A DNA stretch of 52,940 nt from Gammaproteobacteria bacterium. Its GTDB lineage: Bacteria; Pseudomonadota; Gammaproteobacteria; Steroidobacterales; Foliamicaceae. Below are positions 1 to 9,058 of the stretch, piece by piece. The stretch lies in contig JAPPHC010000024.1 in assembly GCA_028821145.1 (NCBI GenBank), positions 1 to 52,940 of the forward strand, read 5' to 3'. The notes below the pieces were generated by a model, which did no database searches, was not told the DNA's origin, and saw nothing but the letters and a program-made list of their open reading frames with translations. Each line of letters starts with the position of its first letter. Within the stretch, counting starts at the first letter, position 1. The position numbers and the translations under genes were made by a program.

Positions 1-2
1 GC

Positions 3-68
3 CACCGCCCCGGCGACGCCGCCCCCATGGCCGTAGTCCGCCTCGTAGAAGACGCCACCCCCGAATAA
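3..68 (+). CDS. C-terminal fragment of an unidentified protein (partial)
   Basis: The third frame is open from the window edge to a TAA at 66-68 and reads roughly HRPGDAAPMAVVRLVEDATPE. It may be the tail of a gene that begins outside the window. Only about 21 residues are visible and no family can be recognised. A T-run at about 159-164 follows, but I see no convincing stem in front of it. The stretch 69-171 otherwise shows nothing I can assign. Confidence 0.3.
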   Translation, partial: HRPGDAAPMAVVRLVEDATPE

Positions 69-171
69 CCCCCCGTCCGCCTGGCAACGGAGAGCCATCT
101 GGCTGGTGACCCGCGCCGGCCAGCGACAGTCAGATAGAGGACCGCTCTGAAAGCTTGTTTTTTCTAGCCCG

Positions 172-1803
172 TCATCCGTAACCCGCCTCCCGGCACAGTC
201 CTTCAATGGCGATGTCATAGTCCATTCGCTCTCCGCGCCAGCGACACCGGGCCGTGTAGGCGTCGATGGTCAGGCTGCGCGCCCGATTGAACGCTTCAAG
301 CTGCTCCGCGCCGCTGGCTGCGGAGGCGTTTCCGGACTTTGCGCAAGTGTTTCCGCGGAAACATCTCTCATGCTCTTTCCCCGCCGGTGGGATCACCCGT
401 CCGTCCGGGCGCGTGAACCGGATCTCGCCCTCGTCCACGCGAACGCCGTAACCCCCTTCATGCACCAGCCGGTGATGAAACGAACACAGGGTCACCAGGT
501 TGTCCAGAGCCGTCTCCCCGCCGTCGGCCCAATGCTTGATATGGTGTGCCTGCACATAGCGGGAACGATCGCAGCCCGGAAAGCGGCAGCCGCCGTCGCG
601 AACGCGCAATGCACGCCGGATGGCGGGCGGCACCGCCCGTGTCCGGCGGCCGACCGCCAGCGGTTCGCCCCTCGCACCTTCCACCACGCCCACCAGGGCG
701 CCGTCGCAGCCCAACCGCCTTGCCGTCTCCACCGCCACACTGCGGCCGTTGTCCAATTCCGCACCGCTGCTCTCGGGCACATCACACAGCGCGTCGTGGG
801 CAATGTGCACAACGACCTCGTCAGCGCCTGCGCTGGAACGTGAACCGCCCCCGGCCAGAAACCGCTGGACGATGTGCTCCAGCGCGTCCACGCGCCGCTG
901 ACCGGCGCTGCGGGGAGATGTTTCCGCGGAAACACTCTCAGGCGCCGCATCCCAGCACGGAGGCAGCATGGGCCGCGGCCGTGGCTGCGCAGATGTTTCC
1001 GCGGAAACACCGGCGGGAACCGCATCCGCCTCGCCCATCCCAGCATCCTTTGTCGTATCCGCTGGCGCGCCGCTCTCCGCTTCTCCGTCACTCTCCGCGT
1101 CTCCGTCCCGTTCGTCGAGTTGCGCGTGGGCCGCTTCCAGCGCCTTGCGCAGCAACTCGCCCGCCTCGGGCGTCAAACGGGCCTCGATCCGTACGCTGCC
1201 GTCTGAGTCCTGACGCCAGTCCAGGTAGCGCCGCTCGTGCATCGCTTCGGCCTCATCACGCTCGAGATACCGCTGGACCCGCCGGAAACCCCGCACCGTG
1301 CGCTCGACATGCGCCGCCGTTCCGTTCAAGGCAATGTGCAGCAAGGTGTCTTCCGTCTCTGCCGTGGCCACCCGCGTGAGCGCACGCACCTTCGAATAGG
1401 ACAGACGGCCTTCGCCGAATGCCGCGGAGATCTTCGGCAGCGATTCCAGGGCCCGGGCCGTGCGCACCTTTTCTCTCGCCGCTACCGCGCCGATGCCGCA
1501 TTGCCAGTTCAGCCACTGGGCGCAACTCGCCATGCCGTGCTGGGCCCAGCCCTCCCTGCGGTCGAACTCCGCAACGAGGGTCAGAAAGTGCGCGGTGGCC
1601 GCGTTGATGTGGCCCCACAACTGGGTGATCTCCGCCTCCAGGGCATCGAGCGCGGCATCTTCCCGCTGCCGCTCGGCCATGCGCACATCGGGGTCCGGAT
1701 GGGCAAACTGTGCAGCGCCGGCAGCGGGAGGCTCAAAAGCGCTTGCCGGGGGTAACTCGGCGTCGCGAACAGGGGCGTGGGAGGGAGTGTATTGAAGGTC
1801 CAT
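172..1803 (-). CDS. DUF222 / HNH endonuclease (13E12-repeat family)
   Basis: 543 residues. The N-terminal half (about 50-240) is the helical DUF222 region. The C-terminal half has an HNH nuclease domain at about 398-451: the zinc-type cysteines in GGCRFPGC, then QAHHIKHWADGG, DNLVTLCSFHH. Such proteins are predicted DNases with poorly known roles, often multicopy. I chose ATG 1803 over TTG 1821 because GGAG lies 7 nt upstream of the ATG. A good promoter lies just upstream. Between the domains (about 235-310) is a low-complexity acidic linker. Three identical 16-bp palindromes lie inside the gene, read in two different frames: VSAETS at about 266 and 291, CFRGNT at about 481. This argues that they are kept or inserted as DNA, not for the peptide. 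Confidence 0.85.
   Translation of the reverse strand: MDLQYTPSHAPVRDAELPPASAFEPPAAGAAQFAHPDPDVRMAERQREDAALDALEAEITQLWGHINAATAHFLTLVAEFDRREGWAQHGMASCAQWLNWQCGIGAVAAREKVRTARALESLPKISAAFGEGRLSYSKVRALTRVATAETEDTLLHIALNGTAAHVERTVRGFRRVQRYLERDEAEAMHERRYLDWRQDSDGSVRIEARLTPEAGELLRKALEAAHAQLDERDGDAESDGEAESGAPADTTKDAGMGEADAVPAGVSAETSAQPRPRPMLPPCWDAAPESVSAETSPRSAGQRRVDALEHIVQRFLAGGGSRSSAGADEVVVHIAHDALCDVPESSGAELDNGRSVAVETARRLGCDGALVGVVEGARGEPLAVGRRTRAVPPAIRRALRVRDGGCRFPGCDRSRYVQAHHIKHWADGGETALDNLVTLCSFHHRLVHEGGYGVRVDEGEIRFTRPDGRVIPPAGKEHERCFRGNTCAKSGNASAASGAEQLEAFNRARSLTIDAYTARCRWRGERMDYDIAIEGLCREAGYG
348..363. repeat. 16-bp palindrome TGTTTCCGCGGAAACA, copy 1
   Basis: Perfect dyad. It lies near the 3' end of the HNH gene and is read there as Cys-Phe-Arg-Gly-Asn-(Thr), a different frame from the other two copies. 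A half-site-like GTTTCCGG occurs about 20 bp to its left (from 328). Confidence 0.9.
919..934. repeat. 16-bp palindrome TGTTTCCGCGGAAACA, copy 2
   Basis: Identical to copies 1 and 3, within the linker-coding part of the HNH gene, read as Val-Ser-Ala-Glu-Thr. It lies 75 bp from copy 3. Confidence 0.9.
994..1009. repeat. 16-bp palindrome TGTTTCCGCGGAAACA, copy 3
   Basis: Identical palindrome, read in the same frame as copy 2. The outer half-sites TGTTTC/GAAACA match those of the known parS consensus, but the centre is CCGCGG instead of CACGTG. Confidence 0.9.
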
Positions 1804-1838
1804 TTCGAGGCTCCGTGTCAATCCGTTGAAGTACCCGA

Positions 1839-1867
1839 ACTATAGCATGAATCACCAATGGAATCAA
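1839..1867 (-). promoter_or_regulatory. Sigma-70 type promoter of the HNH gene
   Basis: On the minus strand TTGATT (1867-1862), a 17-bp spacer and TATAGT (1844-1839). The predicted start would leave a leader of about 30 nt before the ATG at 1803. Both hexamers are close to consensus in an otherwise GC-rich setting. Confidence 0.6.
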
Positions 1868-2016
1868 GGCATTACACTACTTTTTCTTGCTCGATTCGTG
1901 CCCAATAATGCCGCGCTTCCGCACCCGGACGGACTGCGAGTAGCCAACTGGGTTTAGCTCTCTGCCGCGGGCCGTGTGGCATGATGCGCGCAGCTTTCAG
2001 AAGGAGCAGGTAGGCC

Positions 2017-3375
2017 ATGCCAGAGAACACTTCCGCCCGGCGATGGAGTTCGGGGCGCACTTTCCTGCTTGCGTCGATCGGCGGCGCGATCGGGCTGGGG
2101 AATATCTGGCGTTTCCCCTACATCATGGGAGAGAACGGCGGCGGGGCCTTCGTGTTCGTTTACCTGGTCGCCGCGTTCCTGGTGGCGGTGCCCATCCTGT
2201 CGGTGGAAGTCGCGATCGGCCGCCACGGGCGCGCCAGTCCCTTTACCGCCATGGCCGCGGTGTCCACCGAGAGCGGCCGCTGGGCCGCCTGGGGGCTGGT
2301 GGGCGGCATGGGCCTCCTGACCGGCTACCTGATCATGAGCTTCTACAGCGTGATCGCCGGCAGCACCATCGACTACCTGTTCCTGGCGGCGCGCGGCGCC
2401 TTCAAGGGGCTGACCCGGGAAACCGCCGAGGCGCTGAACGCCGGGCTCAACGACAACCCGCTGCGCCTGGGCGCCTGGCACACGTTGTTCATGATTGCGA
2501 GCTGCATGATCGTGGGCCGGAACGTTCGCCGCGGCATCGAGGCGGCGGTGCGGCTCCTGATGCCGTTGCTTTTCCTCCTTCTGCTGGCGGTGATCGCCTA
2601 TGCGCTGATCGAAGGGGACGCCGCCGCCGGCCTCAACTTCATGTTCGATTTCCGCTTCGAGCAACTCACGGCCGCTTCGGCGCTGGAGGCCATCAGCCAC
2701 GCCTTCTTCTCGATCGGCGTGGCCATGGGGCTGATGATGATGTACGGGGCGTTCGCGCCGCGCGAGGTGTCGCTTCCGCAGACCTGCGTGGGCATCACGA
2801 TCGCCGACACGGGCGTCGCGGTGCTGGCCGGCATCGCGATCTTCCCGCTGGTGTTCGCCAACGGGCTGGAGCCCGGCTCCGGACCCTCGCTGGTGTTCCT
2901 GACTCTGCCGATCGCATTCGGCGGCATGCCGGGCGGGACCTTCTTCGGCTCGATCTTCTTCCTGCTGCTGGGGTTCGCGGCGCTGACCTCGGCCATCGCG
3001 CTGATGGAAGCCGCGGTGACGCTGGTGCAGGAACGCCTGCAGCTCGGCCGCTGGGCGGCGACCCTGTCGGTGGGCGTGACGCTCTGGGGGCTGGGCTGGC
3101 TGACGGTACTGTCGTTCGGCGAAGGCGCCGAATGGAACGTGATCGCGGGCAAGAACCCGTTCGAGCTGATCGACTACCTCACGGCCACGATCATGATGCC
3201 GCTGGGCGGCGCGCTGATGGCGTTGTTCGCCGGCTGGCGCATGAATCGCGCGCTCCTGCTCGGCGAACTGGGCTGGCAGCCGGGCGCGCTGTTCTTCGTG
3301 TGGCTGTGGCTGCTCCGAGTCGTCGCCCCCGCCGCCATCCTCATCATCATGTACAACGCCCTGTTCGGCGGCTGA
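2017..3375 (+). CDS. Sodium-dependent transporter, neurotransmitter:sodium symporter (SNF) family
   Basis: 452 residues with about 11 hydrophobic segments, the usual size of bacterial LeuT-like proteins. The unwound first membrane helix with its sodium/substrate motif is clear: GGAIGLGNIWRFPYIMGENG at about residues 20-39. It should import an amino acid or similar solute with Na+ across the inner membrane. The substrate cannot be read from the sequence. The ATG has an AGGAGC ribosome binding site about 8 nt upstream. It stands alone and converges with the hydrolase gene that ends 30 nt downstream. A second long reading frame over the same bases is a GC-bias shadow. Confidence 0.9.
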   Translation: MPENTSARRWSSGRTFLLASIGGAIGLGNIWRFPYIMGENGGGAFVFVYLVAAFLVAVPILSVEVAIGRHGRASPFTAMAAVSTESGRWAAWGLVGGMGLLTGYLIMSFYSVIAGSTIDYLFLAARGAFKGLTRETAEALNAGLNDNPLRLGAWHTLFMIASCMIVGRNVRRGIEAAVRLLMPLLFLLLLAVIAYALIEGDAAAGLNFMFDFRFEQLTAASALEAISHAFFSIGVAMGLMMMYGAFAPREVSLPQTCVGITIADTGVAVLAGIAIFPLVFANGLEPGSGPSLVFLTLPIAFGGMPGGTFFGSIFFLLLGFAALTSAIALMEAAVTLVQERLQLGRWAATLSVGVTLWGLGWLTVLSFGEGAEWNVIAGKNPFELIDYLTATIMMPLGGALMALFAGWRMNRALLLGELGWQPGALFFVWLWLLRVVAPAAILIIMYNALFGG

Positions 3376-3405
3376 AGCCGGGGTAGGCCGGGCTGACCCG
3401 ACCGG

Positions 3406-4659
3406 CTATTCCTGCGCGGCGAGGCGTTTGGCGGCCTGGCGGCGGTGGTAGCCGATCCAGCTTCGGGCGTTGAAGTTCTTTTCGTTGCGGCCGAGTTCGG
3501 TCAGCAGCGACACGCGCACGGCCAGCGCGCCCGGATGGTTCGGGTCCATCGCCAGCGCCGCGTCGGCCATGTTCAGGCTCAGTATCAGGTCGCCTTCGTC
3601 CTCCAGCTCCTCGGCCCGCCTCACGACCGCGTCCACGCCGCCCGCCAGCTCTACCAGCTCACGGATCTTCACGTCCGGCGACTCCGAAAGCAGCGTGGCC
3701 GGCTCGCCGTCGAACCAGCCCGCGTAGCCGTGGTAGATGCCGCGCACGCTCCAGGCCACGCCGCCATACGATTCGTCGATCTCGAACCGCTCCGGCAGCT
3801 TGACTTCGTTCATCACGGTAAAGACGTCCTTGCCCTCGTTGAGTCCGCGCACGGTCGCGTCATGGACGTACTCGATCGCGTCGCGATAATCGCCAAGCTT
3901 CGACTGGATCTCTTCGGTGCCCACCAGCGGCGGCGCGTGCGCCACCAGCACCAGTTCCGGGTCCAGCGCGAGCACGATGTCGATGGAATTGACGTAGTCC
4001 AGCGCGAAACGGGGCGGGGCGCCCCTCAGCGCGGCGATGTTCGGGAAACTGCTGTAGTAGTTGTCGCCGATGAACGCCGCCTTCAGCTCCGGGATCCACA
4101 CGGTCGCGTGGTCCCAGGTTTCGCCCGGCGTGTGCATCATCTTGAACGTCAGCCCGCCGAACTCGAATTCGTACTTGTCGTCGAACAGGATCGTGGTCGG
4201 GATCTCCGCGGCGAAATTGCCCTTCGACTTCACCTCCCTCGGCGGAGCGAGGAACTGGCCTTCGTTCCGGTACTGAAAGAAGCCCGCGAGCCTTTCGCGA
4301 TAGTGCATGTATTCCACGAACCGCCGCTGCGCGATCACCTCGGTGCCTTCTTCCTTCCACAGGTGCACGCCGCCCACGTGGTCCTCGTGCGCGTGCGTAA
4401 GAAGGATGTACTTCACCGGCGCCGAACTCATCCCGCGCAGAACCTCGTAGTGGCGCGGCGCGGAATCGCGCGTGGTCGTGTCGATGACCACGTTCCCTTC
4501 GGGGGTGACGACCAGGAAGGTGCGGCTCATGTCGGTGGCCATGTAGATCTGGTCGGTGACCTTGACGCCCTTGACGGTGCGCGCCATCGCGTCCCCGCCG
4601 GCCAGAACGAAAAGCGCCAGCACGAGACCACCGCAAAGCTTCGGCAACGGTGTGTTCAT
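3406..4659 (-). CDS. Exported metallo-beta-lactamase-fold hydrolase with alkyl-sulfatase-type dimerization domain
   Basis: 417 residues. An N-terminal signal peptide (LVLALFVLAGGDAMA, about 11-26) points to the periplasm. The metal motif THAHEDH is at 88-94; further ligands are likely in HTPGETWDH and FIGDN. The C-terminal third (about 280-410) resembles the helical dimerization domain of SdsA/BDS1-type alkyl sulfatases. It lacks their usual large size (about 650 residues) and sterol-carrier C-terminus, so the substrate is open. The frame extends upstream to 5058, but the ATG at 4659 starts the signal peptide and avoids overlapping the divergent efflux operon. Confidence 0.8.
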   Translation of the reverse strand: MNTPLPKLCGGLVLALFVLAGGDAMARTVKGVKVTDQIYMATDMSRTFLVVTPEGNVVIDTTTRDSAPRHYEVLRGMSSAPVKYILLTHAHEDHVGGVHLWKEEGTEVIAQRRFVEYMHYRERLAGFFQYRNEGQFLAPPREVKSKGNFAAEIPTTILFDDKYEFEFGGLTFKMMHTPGETWDHATVWIPELKAAFIGDNYYSSFPNIAALRGAPPRFALDYVNSIDIVLALDPELVLVAHAPPLVGTEEIQSKLGDYRDAIEYVHDATVRGLNEGKDVFTVMNEVKLPERFEIDESYGGVAWSVRGIYHGYAGWFDGEPATLLSESPDVKIRELVELAGGVDAVVRRAEELEDEGDLILSLNMADAALAMDPNHPGALAVRVSLLTELGRNEKNFNARSWIGYHRRQAAKRLAAQE

Positions 4660-4798
4660 GGCGTGTTCTCCGGTTCGCCGCAAGGCTTCTATCGTATAGT
4701 AAGATACCGGCGGGGAAGGCGTCCGGTTTCGGCGGGGCGCTACAATTGGGGGAGGTGAAATCCGCTGACGCGGAAAACCCGAATTGCTTTCTCGCACC

Positions 4799-5911
4799 AT
4801 GTCACTTCCCCGGTCCCCAACCGCCGCCCGACTCAGCACCGCCATCGCCGCCACCGGCGCGCTCGCGATGCTGCTTGCGGGCTGCGGCAGCGACGACTCG
4901 GCCGGCAACGCCATGCGCCGCGGCGGCGGGGCCGCGCCGGTGCTCACCGAGACCGTGAGCCTGGGCGCCGTAACCGACGAATACATCGCGCTGGCCACGG
5001 CCCGGGCCAACGAGGCCATCGACGTCACGCCGCGCATTTCCAGCGTGGTGTCGGCCATCCACTTCGACGAAGGCCAGGCCGTGCAGATGGACGAAGTGCT
5101 GGTGGAGCTCGACAGCCGCGAGATCCGCGCCGACCTCGACCTGGCCGAAGCGAACCTGCGCGAGCGCCGCAGCCGCTACGGGCGGCTGGAAACGCTGGCC
5201 GCCAGCCAGGTGGTCTCCGAAGTCGAGCTGGAGGAAATCCAGGCGCAGTTGCAGGTGGCCGAAGCCCAGGTCAACTCGGCCCGCGCCCGTCTTGAGGACA
5301 CCGTCATCCGCGCGCCGTTCTCCGGGACCGTGGGCCTGAGAAGGATCAGCATCGGCGGGCTGGTGCAGCCCAACACCGTCATTACCACGCTGGACGACAT
5401 CGGCGTGATGAAGCTGGAGTTCTCGGTGCCGGAGGAATACCTCGCGGTGGTGCGCGAGGGCCTGGACATCGAAGCCAGCGGCGCGGCCTTCCCGGGCCGC
5501 ATGTTCGACGGCGCCGTCATCAGCGTGGACAGCCGGATCGACCCCATGACCCGCTCGCTGGCGGTCGTGGCGGAGCTGCCCAACGAGGACCGCGCCCTGA
5601 AACCCGGCATGTTCCTGCAGGTCGTGATCGCGCGGCGCCGCGAGGACGTCGTCCTGGCGGCCGAAGCCGCGCTGGTCCCGCGCCAGGGCCGCCAGTACGT
5701 GTTCGTCGTGGACGACGGGCGCGCGCTGGAGCGTGAAGTGAAGCTGGGCTCGCGCACTCCCGGCGCGGTGGAGATCGTCAACGGTCTTGAGGCGGGCGAA
5801 GAGATCGTGACCCAGGGCGTGCAGCGACTGCGCGACGGGCTGCCCGTGCGGATGGCCAACGCGCCGTCCCGGTCCGGGGCGCCGGGAGCGGCGGCCTCGC
5901 AACCGCAATGA
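4799..5911 (+). CDS. RND efflux periplasmic adaptor (membrane fusion protein)
   Basis: 370 residues from the ATG at 4799; a TTG at 4784 would add five. The N-terminus is a lipoprotein signal, with LLAG followed by Cys at residue 29. A short beta/lipoyl strand, a helical hairpin (LDLAEANLRERRSRYGRLET and the following helix) and the barrel-like VRAPFSGTVG-type segment (here IRAPFSGTVG) are typical of AcrA/MexE/MdtA-like adaptors. It links the inner-membrane pump encoded next to an outer-membrane channel; no TolC homologue lies in this operon. Its stop overlaps the pump's start (ATGA), so the two are translationally coupled. Confidence 0.9.
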   Translation: MSLPRSPTAARLSTAIAATGALAMLLAGCGSDDSAGNAMRRGGGAAPVLTETVSLGAVTDEYIALATARANEAIDVTPRISSVVSAIHFDEGQAVQMDEVLVELDSREIRADLDLAEANLRERRSRYGRLETLAASQVVSEVELEEIQAQLQVAEAQVNSARARLEDTVIRAPFSGTVGLRRISIGGLVQPNTVITTLDDIGVMKLEFSVPEEYLAVVREGLDIEASGAAFPGRMFDGAVISVDSRIDPMTRSLAVVAELPNEDRALKPGMFLQVVIARRREDVVLAAEAALVPRQGRQYVFVVDDGRALEREVKLGSRTPGAVEIVNGLEAGEEIVTQGVQRLRDGLPVRMANAPSRSGAPGAAASQPQ

Positions 5912-8900
5912 TCATTTCCGATATTTCCGTTCGCCGGCCGGTGCTGGCCGCGGTGATCAGCCTGGTGCTGTTCATCCTGGGCCTGCTGGCGCTCAGCACG
6001 CTGTCGGTGCGCGAGTATCCCGACGTGCAGCCGCCGGTGGTGTCCATCGACACGCGCTACACCGGCGCGTCGGGCGACGTGATCGAGCGCCGCATCACCC
6101 AGGTGCTCGAAGACGAGGTGGCCGGCCTGGAAGGCATGGTGAAGATGACCTCGCGCAGCCAGGACGAGCGCTCCAGCATCACGATGGAATTCGACCTCGA
6201 CCGCGATATCGACGGCGCCGCCAACGACGTGCGCGAGCGCGTCTCGCGGGTGCTGCGCGCCCTCCCGCAGGAGGCCGATCCGCCGCAGATCACCAAGCAG
6301 GACAACATGATGGACGCCACGATGTACGTGGACGTGTCCAGCGACACCCGCTCGGTGATGGACGTGACCGACTACGCCGAACGCAATCTCGTGGACCGCC
6401 TGGGCGTGGTGGACGGCGTGGCCTCGATACGCCTGAGCGGCGGCCGCCGCCCGGCCATGCGCGTGTGGCTGGACCGCGACGCCCTGGCGGCCCGCGGGCT
6501 TACCGTGCAGGACGTGGAGAACACGCTGCGGCGCGAGAACGTGGAGCTGCCGGCTGGCCGCATCGAGTCGGTGGACCGCGAATTCACGCTGCGCGCGGTG
6601 ACCCGCCTGGACACGCCCGAGGACTTCGGCGCGCTGGTGATCGGGCGCGGCGCATCGGGGCGCTTCGTGCGCCTCAACGAAGTGGCGGACGTGCGCCTGG
6701 AGCCGGAGGACACGCGTTCCATCGCCCGCTCCAACAAGCAGGCCGGCGTGAGCCTGGGGATCGTGCCGCAGGCCCAGGCCAACATCGTGGCCGTCAACCA
6801 GGCCGTGATCGAAGAAGTCGACCGCCTGCAGTCGTCGCTTCCCGACGACATCAACCTGGACGTGAACGTGGACTTCTCCGAATTCGTGGGCAAGTCCATG
6901 GTCGAAGTGATCAAGGCGCTGTTCATCGCCCTGGGCGTGGTGCTCATGGTGATGCTTGTGTTCCTCAACTCCTGGCGCGCCACCATCATTCCCGGACTCA
7001 CGATCCCGGTGTCCATCATCGCCGCGGCGATGGTCATGGCGGTGCTGGGCTACACGATCAACACGCTCACGCTGCTGGCGGCGGTGCTGGCCATCGGCCT
7101 GGTGGTGGACGACGCCGTCGTGGTGCTGGAGAACATCGTGCGCCACCGCGAGCAGGGCAGCCCGCCGCTGCTGGCGGCCATCGACGGCAGCCGCCAGATC
7201 GGCTTCGCCGTCATCGCCACCACCGTGGTGCTGGTTTCCGTTTTCCTGCCGGTGGCCCTGGCGCCCGGGCGCATCGGCGTCATCTTCGGCGAGTTCGGCA
7301 TCACGCTGGCGGCCGCCGTGGCGTTCTCCTCCGTGGTGGCGCTGACGCTGGTACCGATGCTGTGCTCGCGCATGATGCGCTCCCAGGAGAAGGTGACCGC
7401 CTCGACCCGCGGGCGCAAGCGCGGCAACGTCTTCCGCGCCCTGGCCGGCGGCTACCGCAGGGGCATGACCCGCGCCCTGCGCGCGCCCTGGCTGGCGATC
7501 GTGCTGGTCGTGGCCGTTTCCGGCGTCGGCTGGTACCTTTTCGACCAACTCGACCAGGAATACACGCCCACCGAGGACCGCGGCATGATCATCATGATGG
7601 TGCGCGGCCCCGAAGGCGCCAGCCTGGAATACATGGACGATCAGCTCGGCCAGATCGAAGACATCGTGATGCCCTGGGTCGAACGGGGCGAAGTCAGGCG
7701 GATCATCCTGCGCACCGGAAGCTGGGGCGCCGGCGGCGACGTGAACTCGGCGTTCATCTACTCGCCGCTCGAGTCGCGCTCCGACCGCGAGTTCTCCTCG
7801 CCGGAGATCGCCGGCATGCTGCGCGGCCCGCTGGCGGCCATGCCGGGCGTGAACGCTTTCGTGTTCCTGCCGCCCAGCCTGAACATGGGCGGGGGCCAGC
7901 CGCTGCAGGTGGTGCTGCGCGGCAACGAGTACGACCAGATTGCCGAATGGCGCGACCGGATCATGGCCCGGGTGCGCGAGAACCCGGGCATCGCCAACAT
8001 GAACTCGGATTACTACGAGACCAAGCCGGAGATCAAGGTGACCGTGGACCGCGCCCGCGCCACCGATCTCGGCGTGTCTCTGCGCGACGTGGGCGAGACG
8101 CTGCAGACCATGCTCGGTTCGCGCCGCGTCACCACCTTCATCGACCGCGGCGAGGAATACAACGTGGTCCTTCAGGCCTCCGAAGAGGACCGGGTCACGC
8201 CGCAGGACCTCAACAACATCTATGTACGGTCCATCTCCAGCGGACTGGTGCCGCTGGCCAGCCTGGTGCGCCTGGAGGAGAGCTCCGGCCCGCGCCAGCT
8301 TTCGCGCTTCAACCGCCGCCGCGCCATCAAGCTGTCCGGGAACGTCATGCCCGGCTACTCGCTGGGCGAGGCGCTGGAATACATCGAGACGGTGATCGAC
8401 GAGGAAATCGACGACGAGTCCTTGAGCGTGCAATACGACGGCGAGTCGCGCGAGTACAAGGAGTCGGGCGGGCAGATCTACTTCAGTTTCCTGCTGGCGC
8501 TGCTGATCTGCTTCCTGGTGCTGGCGGCGCAGTTCGAGAGTTTCATCCATCCATTCATCATCCTGCTCACCGTGCCGCTGGCTCTGACCGGCGGCATGCT
8601 CGGGCTGAACGTGTCCGGAGGCACGCTCAACGTGTTCAGCCTTACCGGCTGCATCATGCTCATTGGCCTCGCGGCCAAGAACGGCATATTGATCGTGGAG
8701 TTCTCCAACCAGCTACGCGACCGCGGCCTGTCGGTGGTGCAGGCGGTGCTGGAAGGCGCCACCACGCGCCTGCGCCCGGTGCTGATGACCAGCATGTGCA
8801 CCATCGGCGGCTCGATCCCGCTGATCGTGGGCGCCGGGGCCGGCACCGAAGCCCGCCGCTCGATCGGCGTGGTGGTGCTGTTCGGCGTGCTGATCTCGGT

Positions 8901-9036
8901 GATCCTCACGCTGTACGTGGTGCCGTGCTTCTACGCCATGCTGGCCGGCCGCACCCGCCCGATCAACGCCGTGACGCGCGCCGTGCAGGCGCTGCGCAAG
9001 CGCCACCCCACCACCACCGCCGCCTCCACCCCCTAG
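5908..9036 (+). CDS. RND multidrug efflux transporter, inner-membrane permease
   Basis: 1042 residues, the normal size of AcrB/MexB/MexF-type hydrophobe/amphiphile exporters. The N-terminal helix (VLAAVISLVLFILGLLAL), two large periplasmic loops and two membrane bundles are visible. The proton-relay residues are present: paired Asp in LVVDDAVVVLENIVRHRE (fourth helix) and the Lys of GLAAKNGILIVEF (tenth helix). It uses the proton gradient to export drugs, lipids or toxic metabolites; the substrate is not predictable. It overlaps the adaptor by 4 nt. The rplY start follows 22 nt later, and I see no terminator between them. Confidence 0.93.
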   Translation: MIISDISVRRPVLAAVISLVLFILGLLALSTLSVREYPDVQPPVVSIDTRYTGASGDVIERRITQVLEDEVAGLEGMVKMTSRSQDERSSITMEFDLDRDIDGAANDVRERVSRVLRALPQEADPPQITKQDNMMDATMYVDVSSDTRSVMDVTDYAERNLVDRLGVVDGVASIRLSGGRRPAMRVWLDRDALAARGLTVQDVENTLRRENVELPAGRIESVDREFTLRAVTRLDTPEDFGALVIGRGASGRFVRLNEVADVRLEPEDTRSIARSNKQAGVSLGIVPQAQANIVAVNQAVIEEVDRLQSSLPDDINLDVNVDFSEFVGKSMVEVIKALFIALGVVLMVMLVFLNSWRATIIPGLTIPVSIIAAAMVMAVLGYTINTLTLLAAVLAIGLVVDDAVVVLENIVRHREQGSPPLLAAIDGSRQIGFAVIATTVVLVSVFLPVALAPGRIGVIFGEFGITLAAAVAFSSVVALTLVPMLCSRMMRSQEKVTASTRGRKRGNVFRALAGGYRRGMTRALRAPWLAIVLVVAVSGVGWYLFDQLDQEYTPTEDRGMIIMMVRGPEGASLEYMDDQLGQIEDIVMPWVERGEVRRIILRTGSWGAGGDVNSAFIYSPLESRSDREFSSPEIAGMLRGPLAAMPGVNAFVFLPPSLNMGGGQPLQVVLRGNEYDQIAEWRDRIMARVRENPGIANMNSDYYETKPEIKVTVDRARATDLGVSLRDVGETLQTMLGSRRVTTFIDRGEEYNVVLQASEEDRVTPQDLNNIYVRSISSGLVPLASLVRLEESSGPRQLSRFNRRRAIKLSGNVMPGYSLGEALEYIETVIDEEIDDESLSVQYDGESREYKESGGQIYFSFLLALLICFLVLAAQFESFIHPFIILLTVPLALTGGMLGLNVSGGTLNVFSLTGCIMLIGLAAKNGILIVEFSNQLRDRGLSVVQAVLEGATTRLRPVLMTSMCTIGGSIPLIVGAGAGTEARRSIGVVVLFGVLISVILTLYVVPCFYAMLAGRTRPINAVTRAVQALRKRHPTTTAASTP

Positions 9037-9058
9037 TTACAGTACAATCCCGCGCGCC

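Noticed and set aside
919-1009. Calling the palindromes parS sites
   Set aside because: Only the outer half-sites match; the centre CCGCGG differs from CACGTG, and no parA/parB is nearby.
1872-2060. 62-codon minus-strand frame between the HNH and symporter genes
   Set aside because: It overlaps the start of a clear gene and has no features.
5176-8550. 1124-codon open frame on the minus strand across the RND pump
   Set aside because: It is antisense to an unambiguous transporter. The predicted protein is His/Gln/Arg-rich and shows no family features; GC-rich codon bias explains such shadows.
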